This document shows, in pieces, positions 8,319 through 18,143 of a DNA stretch of 64,000 nt. The position numbers and the translations under genes were made by a program. Origin of the DNA: an uncultured Acetobacteraceae bacterium (lineage in GTDB: Bacteria > Pseudomonadota > Alphaproteobacteria > Acetobacterales > Acetobacteraceae); NCBI GenBank assembly GCA_903924985.1, contig CAIYDT010000046.1, positions 1-64,000 of the forward strand, given 5' to 3'. The notes beneath the pieces are model-generated. The model saw only the letters and a list, made by a program, of their open reading frames with translations. It made no database searches and was not told where the DNA came from. Position 1 is the first letter of the stretch. Every line of letters begins with the position of its first letter.

Positions 8319-8655
8319 CCCCGACCGGTGAGAACCTCGTGGTGCTGGCCGAGCAGGACTATCAGGACCTGATCGACGCCCGCGATCACGCGATCGCGCT
8401 GCGGGCGGTGGCCGATGGGGCCGACACGCTCAGTGAGGCCGAGGCCATCGAGTACCTCGCGGCGCGACCCCTTTGGCCTTCTGGCGCAAGCATCGCGGCC
8501 TCACCCAGGCCGCACTGGCCGATTCCGTCAGCCTGTCGCAGCCCTATCTGGCGCAAATCGAGACCGGAAAGCGTGTTGGCGATGTCGTCCTATACGCGAA
8601 ACTGGCGGCAGTCCTGCGGCTGACGATCGAGGATTTGGTGCCGACCGGCGACTGA
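8315..8655 (+). pseudogene. XRE-family HTH regulator, frameshifted and lacking a clear start
   Basis: From about 8315 one frame reads LTPTGENLVVLAEQDYQDL and ends near EYLAARPL. A second frame from 8473 gives a clear Cro/C1-type helix-turn-helix (GLTQAALADSVSLSQPYLAQ then IETGKRVG) and ends at 8655. The two join if one base was lost near the CCCCTTT run at 8468-8474. Intact relatives are ~110-residue antitoxin-like regulators usually encoded next to a RelE-type toxin, but no toxin is found here. No ATG exists at the conserved N-terminus; GTG at 8339 is the only candidate. A TTG at 8473 could still yield the isolated HTH domain (60 aa). Confidence 0.65.
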
Positions 8656-8740
8656 GTGCGATAAGGAGGCACGAAACCTTGCCTCCCCCGCCGTCCCCCG
8701 CCATATGGACACCCCCAACCAACCCAGAGGACCCCGCCCC

Positions 8741-10690
8741 ATGCCCGCCATTACCCTGCCCGACGGCTCCGTACGTCCGTTCGACGTTCCGGTGTCGGGC
8801 ACGACCGTGGCGGAAGCGATCGGTCCCGGTCTTGCTCGCGCCGCCCTCGCGATGAAGCTGGACGGCAAGCTTGTCGACATGTCGACCGTCATCGAGCACG
8901 ACGCCAACGTAGCCTTTATCACCCGCCGCGACGACGACGCGCTGGAGTTGATCCGCCACGACGCCGCTCATGTGCTGGCGGAAGCGGTGCAGGAGCTGTT
9001 TCCCGGCACCCAGGTCACCATCGGACCGTCGATCGAGAACGGCTTCTACTACGATTTCGCCCGCAACGACCCCTTCACGCCCGAGGATTTCCCGGCCATC
9101 GAGGCCAAGATGAAGGAAATCATCGCGCGCGGCGCCAAATTCGTGCGCCAGGAAATGTCGCGCGAGGATGCCATCGCCTTCTTCCAGGCAAAGGGCGAGA
9201 AGTACAAGGCGCAGCTGATCGAAGACCTGCCGCGCGACCAAACGATCAGCCTGTATACCCAGGGCGAGTGGATCGATCTGTGCCGCGGGCCACACCTGCG
9301 CTCCACCGCCGATGTGGGCATGGCGTTCAAGCTGATGAAGGTGGCCGGCGCATATTGGCGGGGCGATCACCGCAACGCCATGCTGAGCCGCATCTACGGC
9401 ACCGCTTGGCGCGACCAGAAGGAGCTGGATGCCCATCTTCACCAGCTGGAGGAAGCCGAACGCCGCGACCACCGCCGCATCGGCAAGGACATGGGCCTGT
9501 TCCATATCCAGGAAGAAGCGGTCGGATCGGTGTTCTGGCACCCCAAGGGCTGGAAACTGTACCGCACGGTGGAGGCCTATATGCGCCGCCGCCTCGACCT
9601 GAATGGCTACCAGGAAGTCAAAACCCCGCAGTTGGTCGACCGTTCCCTGTGGGAGAAATCTGGCCACTGGGACAATTACCGCCAGAACATGTTCGTCGCG
9701 CAGGTGGAGGATGAAAATAAATCCCTCGCGCTGAAGCCGATGAACTGCCCCTGCCACATCCAGATTTTCCGCCAGGGCATGCGGTCCTACCGGGAACTGC
9801 CGCTGCGCATGGCGGAGTTCGGCTGCTGCCACCGCTACGAGCCTTCCGGCGCGCTGCACGGCATCATGCGGGTGCGGCAGTTTACGCAAGACGATGCCCA
9901 CATCTTTTGTACAGAGGACCAAATCGCGTCGGAGACCGCGCGCTTCATTGAACTGCTGTCGCAGATCTACCGCGACCTCGGCTTCCCCGAGTTCCGCATC
10001 AAGTTCTCCGACCGGCCGGAAGCGCGGATCGGCAGCGACGCACTGTGGGACAAGGCGGAAGGCGCGCTGCGGGAGGCCTGCGAGATCGCCGGCGTATCTT
10101 TCGAACTGAATCCCGGCGAAGGCGCGTTCTACGGCCCCAAGCTGGAATTCGTGCTGCGCGACGCCATCGGCCGCGACTGGCAATGCGGCACGTTGCAAGT
10201 GGATCCGAACCTGCCGGAACGGCTCGACGCCGAATATGTTGGTGAGGACGGCGCCCGCCACCGGCCTATCATGCTGCATCGCGCGATCCTGGGCAGCTTC
10301 GAGCGGTTCCTTGGCATCCTGATTGAGCAATACGCTGGGCGATTCCCCCTGTGGCTCGCCCCCGTGCAGGCGGTGGTAGCCACCATCGTGTCCGACGCGG
10401 ACGAATACGCGCAGGAGGTGGCGGCCACGTTCAAGCGCGCTGGGTTGGAGGTCAGGACCGACCTGTCCAACCAGAAGATCAACGCCAAGGTGCGCGAGCA
10501 CAGCCTGGCGCATGTGCCGGTCCTGGCCGTGGTCGGACGCAACGAAGCCGCCAACCGCACCGTCGCGCTGCGACGCCTCGGCTCCCCCGCGCAGGAAATC
10601 ATGCCCTTGGCGGACGCCGTGGCCCGTTTAAAGGCCGAAGCGACCCCGCCCGATCTGCTGGAGTCCACCGGCCAGACCGAGTTCGCTTGA
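8741..10690 (+). CDS. thrS: Threonyl-tRNA synthetase
   Basis: A 649-residue class II aminoacyl-tRNA synthetase that charges tRNA-Thr in the cytosol. It has an N-terminal TGS domain (1 to about 62) and an editing domain with [10 protein letters not shown] (His73, His77). The catalytic core contains the zinc Cys of [10 protein letters not shown], and class II motif 2 includes [12 protein letters not shown]-terminal anticodon-binding domain begins near 555. The ATG at 8741 follows AGAGGA at a suitable distance; an in-frame ATG at 8705 would add 12 Pro-rich residues and is less likely. It lies directly upstream of infC, the usual bacterial order. All expected domains are present. Confidence 0.97.
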   Translation: MPAITLPDGSVRPFDVPVSGTTVAEAIGPGLARAALAMKLDGKLVDMSTVIEHDANVAFITRRDDDALELIRHDAAHVLAEAVQELFPGTQVTIGPSIENGFYYDFARNDPFTPEDFPAIEAKMKEIIARGAKFVRQEMSREDAIAFFQAKGEKYKAQLIEDLPRDQTISLYTQGEWIDLCRGPHLRSTADVGMAFKLMKVAGAYWRGDHRNAMLSRIYGTAWRDQKELDAHLHQLEEAERRDHRRIGKDMGLFHIQEEAVGSVFWHPKGWKLYRTVEAYMRRRLDLNGYQEVKTPQLVDRSLWEKSGHWDNYRQNMFVAQVEDENKSLALKPMNCPCHIQIFRQGMRSYRELPLRMAEFGCCHRYEPSGALHGIMRVRQFTQDDAHIFCTEDQIASETARFIELLSQIYRDLGFPEFRIKFSDRPEARIGSDALWDKAEGALREACEIAGVSFELNPGEGAFYGPKLEFVLRDAIGRDWQCGTLQVDPNLPERLDAEYVGEDGARHRPIMLHRAILGSFERFLGILIEQYAGRFPLWLAPVQAVVATIVSDADEYAQEVAATFKRAGLEVRTDLSNQKINAKVREHSLAHVPVLAVVGRNEAANRTVALRRLGSPAQEIMPLADAVARLKAEATPPDLLESTGQTEFA

Positions 10691-10731
10691 TCCCGAGGCC
10701 CAACCGCGCCACACTACGCTTTGTTCGCTCG

Positions 10732-10750
10732 GCCGGGCGTCAGTCCCGGC
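10732..10750 (+). promoter_or_regulatory. Hairpin in the thrS-infC spacer
   Basis: GCCGGG at 10732-10737 pairs perfectly with CCCGGC at 10745-10750 around a 7-nt loop. It lies about 35 nt before the proposed infC start. It may affect infC translation or thrS readthrough; no U-tract follows. Confidence 0.35.
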
Positions 10751-10784
10751 GCGCGCGCATGAGCAACTTCGACAGGAGATACCC

Positions 10785-11321
10785 ATAGCCAGAGGACCAA
10801 TGCAGGCGGCACCGACCCGTGACGGGCCGCGCGTGAATGAAGAGATCCGCTCCGCGCAGGTGCGGCTGATCGACCAGGACGGCGAAATGCAGGGGGTGAT
10901 GAGCGCGCGCGACGCGATGCTGCGCGCCTTCTCGGTTGGCCTCGATCTTCTGGAAATCAGCCCGAACGCCGATCCACCGGTCTGCAAGATCCTGGATTTC
11001 GGGAAATACAAATACGAGCTCCAGAAGAAGCGAAACGAAGCCAAGAAGAAGCAGAAGGTCATCGAGATCAAAGAGATCAAGGTGCGCCCGAACATCGATG
11101 AGAACGACTATCAGGTGAAAATGCGCGCCATGAAATCGTTCATCGAAGAAGGCGACAAGGTGAAAGTGACCCTGCGCTTCCGTGGCCGCGAAATGGCGCA
11201 TCAGGACATTGGTATCCGCGTGCTCGAACGGATTCGCGCCGAGTTGGATCTGACGACGAAGGTCGAGCAGATGCCGCGGATGGAAAATCGCCAGATGGTG
11301 ATGGTTCTGTCGCCGAAGTAA
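10785..11321 (+). CDS. infC: Translation initiation factor IF-3, probable AUA start
   Basis: IF-3 binds the 30S subunit and checks start-codon pairing. From the ATA at 10785 the protein has 178 residues and begins (M)[20 protein letters not shown]. An ATG at 10800 would give 173. The ATA is favoured by AGGAG at 10774-10778, six bases upstream, whereas the ATG has only AGGA three bases away. IF-3 genes commonly use rare start codons (AUU in E. coli) because IF-3 then represses its own translation. The N-terminal domain, basic linker ([11 protein letters not shown]) and C-terminal domain are all present. Unlike in many bacteria, rpmI and rplT do not follow; eno converges from the other side. 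Confidence 0.93.
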   Translation: MARGPMQAAPTRDGPRVNEEIRSAQVRLIDQDGEMQGVMSARDAMLRAFSVGLDLLEISPNADPPVCKILDFGKYKYELQKKRNEAKKKQKVIEIKEIKVRPNIDENDYQVKMRAMKSFIEEGDKVKVTLRFRGREMAHQDIGIRVLERIRAELDLTTKVEQMPRMENRQMVMVLSPK

Positions 11322-11328
11322 TCCGCCA

Positions 11329-11365
11329 CCCGTCTTCATCCCTTGCGGAAGGGAATGGAGACGGG
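11329..11365. terminator. Bidirectional hairpin between infC and eno
   Basis: CCCGTCTTCATCCCTT (11329-11344) pairs with AAGGGAATGGAGACGGG (11349-11365) around a GCGG loop, with one small bulge. It lies 7 bp after the infC stop and 15 bp after the end of eno on the other strand, so it can serve both convergent genes. There is no long U-tract. Confidence 0.6.
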
Positions 11366-11380
11366 AGAAGCGTTTCCGCC

Positions 11381-12754
<1,374 letters not shown>

Positions 12755-12770
12755 TTATGGGAGAAACGCC

Positions 12771-13856
12771 ATGGCCGACGGCCCCACTAAAACCGCTTTC
12801 GGGCGGATCTACCCCACCCGCCCCGACTGGCTTGCGAAAGCCCCGCCGGAGCCGATCATCGATCCCGAACTGGAGATCATCGATACGCACCATCACCTTT
12901 GGGAGCGCACCGGCGGCGGCGCGCGCGGCGAGTCGTGGGACGTGCCGAGCTTCCGCTATCTGCTGCATGAGTTCCTGGAGGACTGTGCCACCGGCCACAA
13001 CGTCGTGGGCAGCGTTTTTCTCCAATGCCACTCGATGTATCGCAAGGACGGGCCGGTCGAGATGCGGCCGGTCGGGGAAACCGAGTTCGTGGCCGGCATC
13101 GCCGCCATGGCGGACAGCGGCGGCTACGGCACAACCAAGGTCGCAGCAGGCATCGTGGGCTATGCCGATCTGACCAAGGGCGACTGGGTCGCCCCGGTGC
13201 TGGAGGCGCATATCCGCGCCGGCGGCGGGCGGTTCCGTGGCGTGCGGCACTCCTGCGGCTACGATGCCGACCCGATCATCGGCAACAGCGCGCCGGACAT
13301 GCAGCCCGGATTATACCTGCGCGACGATTTCCGCGCGGGGATGAAGCGGCTGACGGATTTGGGGCTGTCGCTGGATGCCTGGGGCTTCCACCCGCAGATG
13401 CCCGACATCACCGACCTTGCTCGGGCCTTCCCGTACAGCAACATCATCGTCGGGCATTGCGGCGGGCCGCTGGGCTACGGTCCCTACAACGGCAAGGCCG
13501 ACGAAGTCTTCGCCAACTGGAAAAAGACCACCACGGAACTGGCAAAATGCCAGAACGTGACGATGAAGCTGGGCGGCATGATGATGCGCCTCGCGGCCTA
13601 TGACTACATGGCGCTGGACGCGCCGCCGTCGTCGGAGCAACTGGCAGCGCATTGGCGCCCCTACGTCGAAACCTGCATCGAGCTGTTCGGCGCAGACCGC
13701 TGCATCGCCGAGAGCAACTTCCCGGTGGAGAAGATGGGCATCGGCTTCTCCGCCCTGTTCAACGCCCTGAAGCGGATGGCCTCCGGGTGCTCGGCCGATG
13801 AGAAGAAGGCGATTTTCGCCAACACGGCGCGGCGGGTTTACCGGTTGAACTGTTGA
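12771..13856 (+). CDS. Amidohydrolase family protein (amidohydrolase 2)
   Basis: A 361-residue metal-dependent TIM-barrel hydrolase or decarboxylase of the amidohydrolase 2 group. The metal motif IIDTHHHLW lies near residue 40. IVGHCGGPLGYG and RCIAESNFPVEKM match later conserved His and Asp-region segments of lactonases and related enzymes. The start ATG at 12771 has GGGAGA at 12759-12764. Substrates in this group range from 2-pyrone-4,6-dicarboxylate to amides, and none can be assigned here. The 3' end overlaps the convergent YjbR-like gene by 19 bp. Confidence 0.85.
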   Translation: MADGPTKTAFGRIYPTRPDWLAKAPPEPIIDPELEIIDTHHHLWERTGGGARGESWDVPSFRYLLHEFLEDCATGHNVVGSVFLQCHSMYRKDGPVEMRPVGETEFVAGIAAMADSGGYGTTKVAAGIVGYADLTKGDWVAPVLEAHIRAGGGRFRGVRHSCGYDADPIIGNSAPDMQPGLYLRDDFRAGMKRLTDLGLSLDAWGFHPQMPDITDLARAFPYSNIIVGHCGGPLGYGPYNGKADEVFANWKKTTTELAKCQNVTMKLGGMMMRLAAYDYMALDAPPSSEQLAAHWRPYVETCIELFGADRCIAESNFPVEKMGIGFSALFNALKRMASGCSADEKKAIFANTARRVYRLNC

Positions 13857-14191
13857 TCTTTCAGTAGCCTCTTCGGCGCGGTCATCCCGTAGCTGCGCCG
13901 AATGAGTGCCTCCATCTCCTCCCAATCGGTATCGGCGGTGAGCCAGACGCCGATCCAGCCTTTGTGGCCGACATAGGGTGGGCGGAAGAACCGGTCGGGG
14001 GCAGCCTCGGTCAGGATGATCTGCACGCCGCGCGGGGCTTTGCACCAGACGGATTCCGATCCGCGTGTGGGGTCCGCCATGGCGAATATCTTGTCCCGGA
14101 CGCGAAAGGTGGGGATTTCCCAGGTTTCCTTCTCCACCGCCTCGGGTAACGCCAGGCAGATCGCGCGCAGGTGGTCGATCGGGGCTTTCAT
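13838..14191 (-). CDS. MmcQ/YjbR family protein
   Basis: A 117-residue protein with the MmcQ/YjbR fold, a CyaY-like DNA-binding-like domain whose biological role is not settled. Typical features are the N-terminal helix with LRAICLALPEAVEKETWE, the strand VRDKIFAM and the segment WIGVWL followed by a C-terminal helix. The start at 14191 is fixed by its ATGA overlap with the stop of the upstream glycosyltransferase-like gene (14188), so the two are translationally coupled. The gene converges on and slightly overlaps the amidohydrolase. Confidence 0.8.
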   Translation of the reverse strand: MKAPIDHLRAICLALPEAVEKETWEIPTFRVRDKIFAMADPTRGSESVWCKAPRGVQIILTEAAPDRFFRPPYVGHKGWIGVWLTADTDWEEMEALIRRSYGMTAPKRLLKDQQFNR

Positions 14192-15168
14192 GCCGCCAAT
14201 TCCGCCGCGATGCGTTCCACAACCCCGGCCCAATCGTCCGGCGCATCTTGACGAAACAGCCGTAGCGTCGGATACCAGGGGGAGGTATGGCGTCCCTCCA
14301 GCCACCGCCAGTCGGCGAAATGCGGCAGCATCGCCCAGGCGGGTCGGCCCATCGCGCCGGCCAGGTGCACCACGCTGGTATCGACGGCGATCAATAGATC
14401 GAGCGCGTCCAGCAACGCCATGGTATCGCCGAACCCCCGTATCTCCGTCCCCACGTTCACCAGCGGCGCCCGCCCGAACAGCCCGCCGAACTGCGCCCGA
14501 GCATCGCCGAGTTGCAAGCCGACGAAGGCGATGTTGCGCAGGTCCATCAGTGGCCGCAGATGCGCCGCCGCCATGCTGCGGTTGCGGTCGTTGAAGTGGT
14601 GGGGGTTACCGGCCCAGACCAAGCCGACCCTGACATAACCACGCGGCAGCAATCGATCCAGCCGGGCACGCCAGTGGTCCACGAATACGGGATGCGCGCG
14701 CAAATACGGAATGGGCGCCGGAATAGTATCCAGCCGCGTGCCAGCGAGGAACGGCAGGCTGCAAATCGGCACATACGCCGCGCAGTCGCCGGCTTGGTAC
14801 CACTGCTCCACCAGCACTCGCACGCGTGGGAACTGCCGCAGGATGGGCCACATCTCCCCAGGGCAGCAGACCGCGAGGTCGGGGCAACGGTCCGCCGCCC
14901 AACGGATGTAGCGGGCGAACTGGATGATATCCCCCCTGCCCTGGTCGCAGAAAATCAATACTCGCCCATGCGGCATGGGCCGCCCATCCCAGCGGGGCCA
15001 GTCGTCGGGCGGGATACCGCCGGCCGTGCCGGGCACCTTCAGCCGCCATTCGTATTCCCGCCAGCCATTCTCGAAATCGCCCTGGCGCAGCAGGGCCTGG
15101 GCGCGCAGGTAGCCGGCCTGGGGCGCATACACGTCGGCTTGCTCCACCCTCTCCCCCACTGCGGTCAT
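14188..15168 (-). CDS. Glycosyltransferase family 9-like protein with TPR remnant
   Basis: A 326-residue protein. Residues ~15-45 (ALLRQGDFENGWREYEWRLK) look like a single tetratricopeptide motif. The rest resembles the heptosyltransferase-like GT-B proteins common in Acetobacteraceae, with VGLVWAGNPHHFNDRNRS, VGLQLGD and AVDTSVVHLAGAMGRPAWAM as the nucleotide-sugar site. Longer relatives carry several TPR units, so the N-terminus may be shortened. The ATG at 15168 is the first plausible start, since the frame further upstream overlaps the divergent tautomerase gene. The acceptor is unknown. It forms a two-gene operon with the YjbR-like protein by a 4-bp overlap. Confidence 0.75.
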   Translation of the reverse strand: MTAVGERVEQADVYAPQAGYLRAQALLRQGDFENGWREYEWRLKVPGTAGGIPPDDWPRWDGRPMPHGRVLIFCDQGRGDIIQFARYIRWAADRCPDLAVCCPGEMWPILRQFPRVRVLVEQWYQAGDCAAYVPICSLPFLAGTRLDTIPAPIPYLRAHPVFVDHWRARLDRLLPRGYVRVGLVWAGNPHHFNDRNRSMAAAHLRPLMDLRNIAFVGLQLGDARAQFGGLFGRAPLVNVGTEIRGFGDTMALLDALDLLIAVDTSVVHLAGAMGRPAWAMLPHFADWRWLEGRHTSPWYPTLRLFRQDAPDDWAGVVERIAAELAA

Positions 15169-15204
15169 ACCGGCTACCCTAGCGGCCTGTTCAGGAGAAT
15201 CCCA

Positions 15205-15390
15205 ATGCCCGAAGTCTACGTCCACGCGGTCGAGGGCCGCACCATCGACCAGAAGCGCGCGCTGGTGAAGGACATCACCGACGCCGTGGTGCGCCATTTC
15301 GGCGCCACCCCGGACCGGGTGATGGTGCAGATCGTGGAGTCCCCGAAGGAAAACAAAGCCAAGGGCGGCGTGCTCTTCAGCGATCGCTAA
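15205..15390 (+). CDS. 4-Oxalocrotonate tautomerase family protein
   Basis: A 61-residue small tautomerase. The Pro immediately after Met, exposed once Met is removed, is the catalytic base; the family pattern GRTIDQKRALVKDITDAV follows. AGGAGA at 15193-15198 lies six bases before the ATG. Relatives isomerise enol/keto forms in aromatic meta-cleavage pathways, but many have unassigned substrates. It is followed after 15 bp by an LLM-class flavin oxidoreductase, probably in one transcript, which suggests a joint catabolic role. Confidence 0.88.
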   Translation: MPEVYVHAVEGRTIDQKRALVKDITDAVVRHFGATPDRVMVQIVESPKENKAKGGVLFSDR

Positions 15391-15405
15391 GAAAGGACGT
15401 CTGTC

Positions 15406-16380
15406 ATGAAAATCGGCATGTTCATCAACACCCAGTTCCCCGAGGGCGACTCCGTCGCCGCCCGCGTGCCGGAACTGGTGGAGCAGGTGCGGGTCGCCCG
15501 CCAGTCGGGCTTCCAATCGCTGCTGTTCCCGCACCACTACCTCACCGCCCCCCTGCAAATGTTGCAGATCGCCCCGATGATGGCCTACCTGATGCGAGAG
15601 GCCGAGGGCATGACTATCGGCGGGAATATTCTTCTTCTCCCGCTACAGAACCCGGTTCATGTCGCCGAAGAAGCCGCGACCATGGACGTGCTCAGCGGCG
15701 GCAAGTTCATCGTCGGCGTGGGCCTGGGTTACCGGGAGGGCGAATTCGAGGCCATGGGCGTGTCGCTGAAGGAGCGTGCGCCCCGATTCTCGGAAAGCAT
15801 CGGCCTGATGCGGCGTCTGTGGACCGAGGATAAAGTCACCCACCACGGCCGGTTCTACTCGGTCACCGACCACGGCATCAGCCTGAAGCCGCTGCAAGCC
15901 GGCGGCCCCCCGGTCTGGATCGCCGGCCTGGTGGAGGCCGCGGTGAAGCGCGCCGCCCGCATCGGCGATGCCTGGCTGATTGCCAATGCCACCACGCTCG
16001 GCGCCACCGAACCGCTGATGAAAGTATACCGGGAGACGCTGGCCGGCCTGGGCAAGACCGTCACGGAATTCCCGATCGCGCGCGAATGCTACGTGGGTAC
16101 GAACCACAAGACGGCGATGGACGAATGCCGCGCGGCACTGGAATACAAATACAACTCCTATGCCGCCTGGGGCATGGAAAGCCCAACGGCACACATGAGC
16201 TTCGAGGAAGTCGCCCGCGACCGTTTCATCATCGGCGACAAGGTCTACGTGAAGGAAGAAATCGCCCGGTGGGAGGAAAAGCTGGGCGTGAACCACATGA
16301 TCATGCGCGTGCAATGGCCGGGCTTGCCGCAGGAGCAGGTGCTTGGCTCCATCCGCCGGCTGGGTGAGATTTACGGGTGA
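15406..16380 (+). CDS. LLM-class flavin-dependent oxidoreductase
   Basis: A 324-residue luciferase-like monooxygenase that probably uses reduced FMN or F420. The typical N-terminus is KIGMFINTQF, followed by an early active-site segment LLFPHHYL, the barrel region VAEEAATMDVLSGGKFIVGV and the helix RAPRFSESIGLMRRLW. AAAGGA precedes the ATG at 15406. It is the second gene of a short transcript with the tautomerase. Its stop overlaps the convergent DUF29 gene by 10 bp. The substrate is not recognisable. Confidence 0.88.
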   Translation: MKIGMFINTQFPEGDSVAARVPELVEQVRVARQSGFQSLLFPHHYLTAPLQMLQIAPMMAYLMREAEGMTIGGNILLLPLQNPVHVAEEAATMDVLSGGKFIVGVGLGYREGEFEAMGVSLKERAPRFSESIGLMRRLWTEDKVTHHGRFYSVTDHGISLKPLQAGGPPVWIAGLVEAAVKRAARIGDAWLIANATTLGATEPLMKVYRETLAGLGKTVTEFPIARECYVGTNHKTAMDECRAALEYKYNSYAAWGMESPTAHMSFEEVARDRFIIGDKVYVKEEIARWEEKLGVNHMIMRVQWPGLPQEQVLGSIRRLGEIYG

Positions 16381-16852
16381 TCGGATGACGATGCGGCGGC
16401 CAGGATCGCTTCGAGGGCTGGCCGCCGCTCGTTCAGGAGTTGGTCGAGGGTGAAGGGGCAGATTGCTGGCAAGGGAAGCGAGGCGCGACCATCGAACGTC
16501 GTGTCTTCCAACTGCCTGCGTGCCCGCGCGAATGCGCCGTTCAGATCGATCCTCTGACGCATGGACCGCACATACCGCTGTTCTGCGTCTTGCTGGACAT
16601 TGGCGATTTCGTCGCGCCAAGGCTCGAAAGCCTGGCATTCTGGCCAGCCGTATACCTTCAGCGGATGAACGATCATCGGCGCAGGTAGCTCTCGACTGCG
16701 GTAAGTTGCGATAGCCCCACGTCCTCGATCTCCTCGACTACATGCCTCCAGTCGACGCCGTTCACCAACTCCCCCAGCGCCACGCGGCGCAGAAGTTTGG
16801 CCTGGTGTTCCGACCAGGTGATGATGTCCCCTTCGTAGAGATTGTCTGGCAT
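16371..16852 (-). pseudogene. DUF29 family protein, frameshifted
   Basis: The N-terminal part (start ATG 16852, MPDNLYEGDIITWSEHQAKL) carries the DUF29 pattern and stops at 16673 after VESYLRR. The C-terminal part, MIVHPLKVYGWPE onward to 16371, is in another frame. Joining them as YLRR-MIVHPLK restores the usual ~155-residue protein, implying loss of one base near 16673-16680. DUF29 proteins are small, often multicopy in cyanobacteria and alphaproteobacteria, and of unknown function. It is either broken or carries a sequencing indel. The gene overlaps the convergent LLM gene at its 3' end. Confidence 0.75.
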
Positions 16853-16947
16853 AGAAACAGTATACCAGATTGGCGAGGCCGCCGCTACCGGGACTTGACC
16901 CAGCCGCCGGTTCGCGGACACTCCGAGCGACTGGAGGAAACAACCCC

Positions 16948-18138
16948 ATGACTGACCTCACCACCTTCCGCCTGGAAACCCGCGCATGGCTGGAGGAGAA
17001 CTGCCCGCCCGTCATGCGCACCTGGATGCCCGAGGACGAACAGGTCGCCGGCGGCAAGCGCGCCGTTTGGGTGCGCCCTGAGCAGAAGATCTGGCTGGAC
17101 CGCATGGCGGCGAAGGGGTGGACGGCGCCGACCTGGCCGACACGCTACGGCGGCGGCGGGCTGTCGGCCGAGGAATCGCTGGTCCTGGACGAGGAAATGC
17201 AGGACCTGGGCTGCCGCACCCCCCTGCGCGGTATGGGACTGTCGATGCTCGGTCCAACCCTGTTGGAATATGGGACCGAAGAACAACGCCAGACCCACAT
17301 CCCAAAGATCGTGACCGGGGAGATCCGCTGGTGCCAGGGCTATTCCGAACCAGGCTCGGGATCCGACCTCGCCAGCCTGTCTACCCGCGCCGTCTTGCAG
17401 GGCGAGCACTTCCTGGTGAATGGGCACAAGATCTGGACCTCCAACGCGCATCTATCGGACTGGATTTTCTGCCTGGTGCGCACCGATCCCACGGTGAAAA
17501 AGCACGACGGCATCAGTTTTCTGCTGATCGACATGGCCGACCCCGGGGTGCGGCCCCGGCCGATCAAGCTGATCAGCGGCAAGTCGGTGTTTTGCGAGAC
17601 ATTCTTCGAGAACGTGCAAGTGCCGGCCTCGCATCTGGTGGGGCAACTCAACAAGGGCTGGACCATCGCCAAGCGGCTGCTGGAACACGAACGCAAGGGC
17701 ATTGGCGGCATAGGCGCCCGCGCGGCGGCGAAATTCGAGATCCCGCCGGAGACCGTTGCCAAGATGTATGTCGGCGAAGTCGACGGCAAAATCGCCGATC
17801 CCGTCGTCCGCGACCATATCGCGGCCTATTCGATCGACGCACACGCGTTTCAACTGACCCGCCGGCGGGCGGCGGAGGAAGCGGAGTCCGGTGCCCCTCC
17901 CGGCCCGCTGTCGGCAATGTTCAAATATTACGCAACGGAGTTGAACAAGCGCCGCTACGAAATGCTGCTGGAAGGTGAAGGATTCCAGGGCCTGGGGTGG
18001 GAGGGCGAGGGCTTCTCCGACGACGAACTGCGCTTCACGCGAGAATGGTTGCGCTCCAAGGCCAATTCGATCGAGGGTGGAACGTCCGAGATCCAACTCA
18101 ACATCATTGCCAAGCGCGTGCTTGGCCTGCCGGATTAA
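16948..18138 (+). CDS. Acyl-CoA dehydrogenase (large-subunit type)
   Basis: A 396-residue FAD-dependent acyl-CoA dehydrogenase. The FAD/substrate segment YSEPGSGSDLASLSTRAVLQ and the middle-domain strand GHKIWTSNAHLSDW are clear. The C-terminal NSIEGGTSEIQLNIIAKRVL contains the Glu usually assigned as catalytic base. GGAGGA at 16933-16938 supports the ATG at 16948. The next gene, five bases downstream, is a second, shorter acyl-CoA dehydrogenase; such pairs commonly form heteromeric enzymes, as in the PimC/PimD type. The substrate is unknown, but dicarboxylyl- or aryl-CoA is plausible. Confidence 0.9.
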   Translation: MTDLTTFRLETRAWLEENCPPVMRTWMPEDEQVAGGKRAVWVRPEQKIWLDRMAAKGWTAPTWPTRYGGGGLSAEESLVLDEEMQDLGCRTPLRGMGLSMLGPTLLEYGTEEQRQTHIPKIVTGEIRWCQGYSEPGSGSDLASLSTRAVLQGEHFLVNGHKIWTSNAHLSDWIFCLVRTDPTVKKHDGISFLLIDMADPGVRPRPIKLISGKSVFCETFFENVQVPASHLVGQLNKGWTIAKRLLEHERKGIGGIGARAAAKFEIPPETVAKMYVGEVDGKIADPVVRDHIAAYSIDAHAFQLTRRRAAEEAESGAPPGPLSAMFKYYATELNKRRYEMLLEGEGFQGLGWEGEGFSDDELRFTREWLRSKANSIEGGTSEIQLNIIAKRVLGLPD

Positions 18139-18143
18139 CGCCC

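Noticed and set aside
8528-10513. A 661-codon open frame antisense to thrS
   Set aside because: It is His/Val/Gln-rich with no family similarity and mirrors the codons of thrS on the other strand; a typical GC-rich shadow frame.
15169-15558. A 130-residue N-terminal extension of the glycosyltransferase-like protein
   Set aside because: It overlaps the divergent tautomerase and LLM genes and has no TPR or glycosyltransferase similarity.
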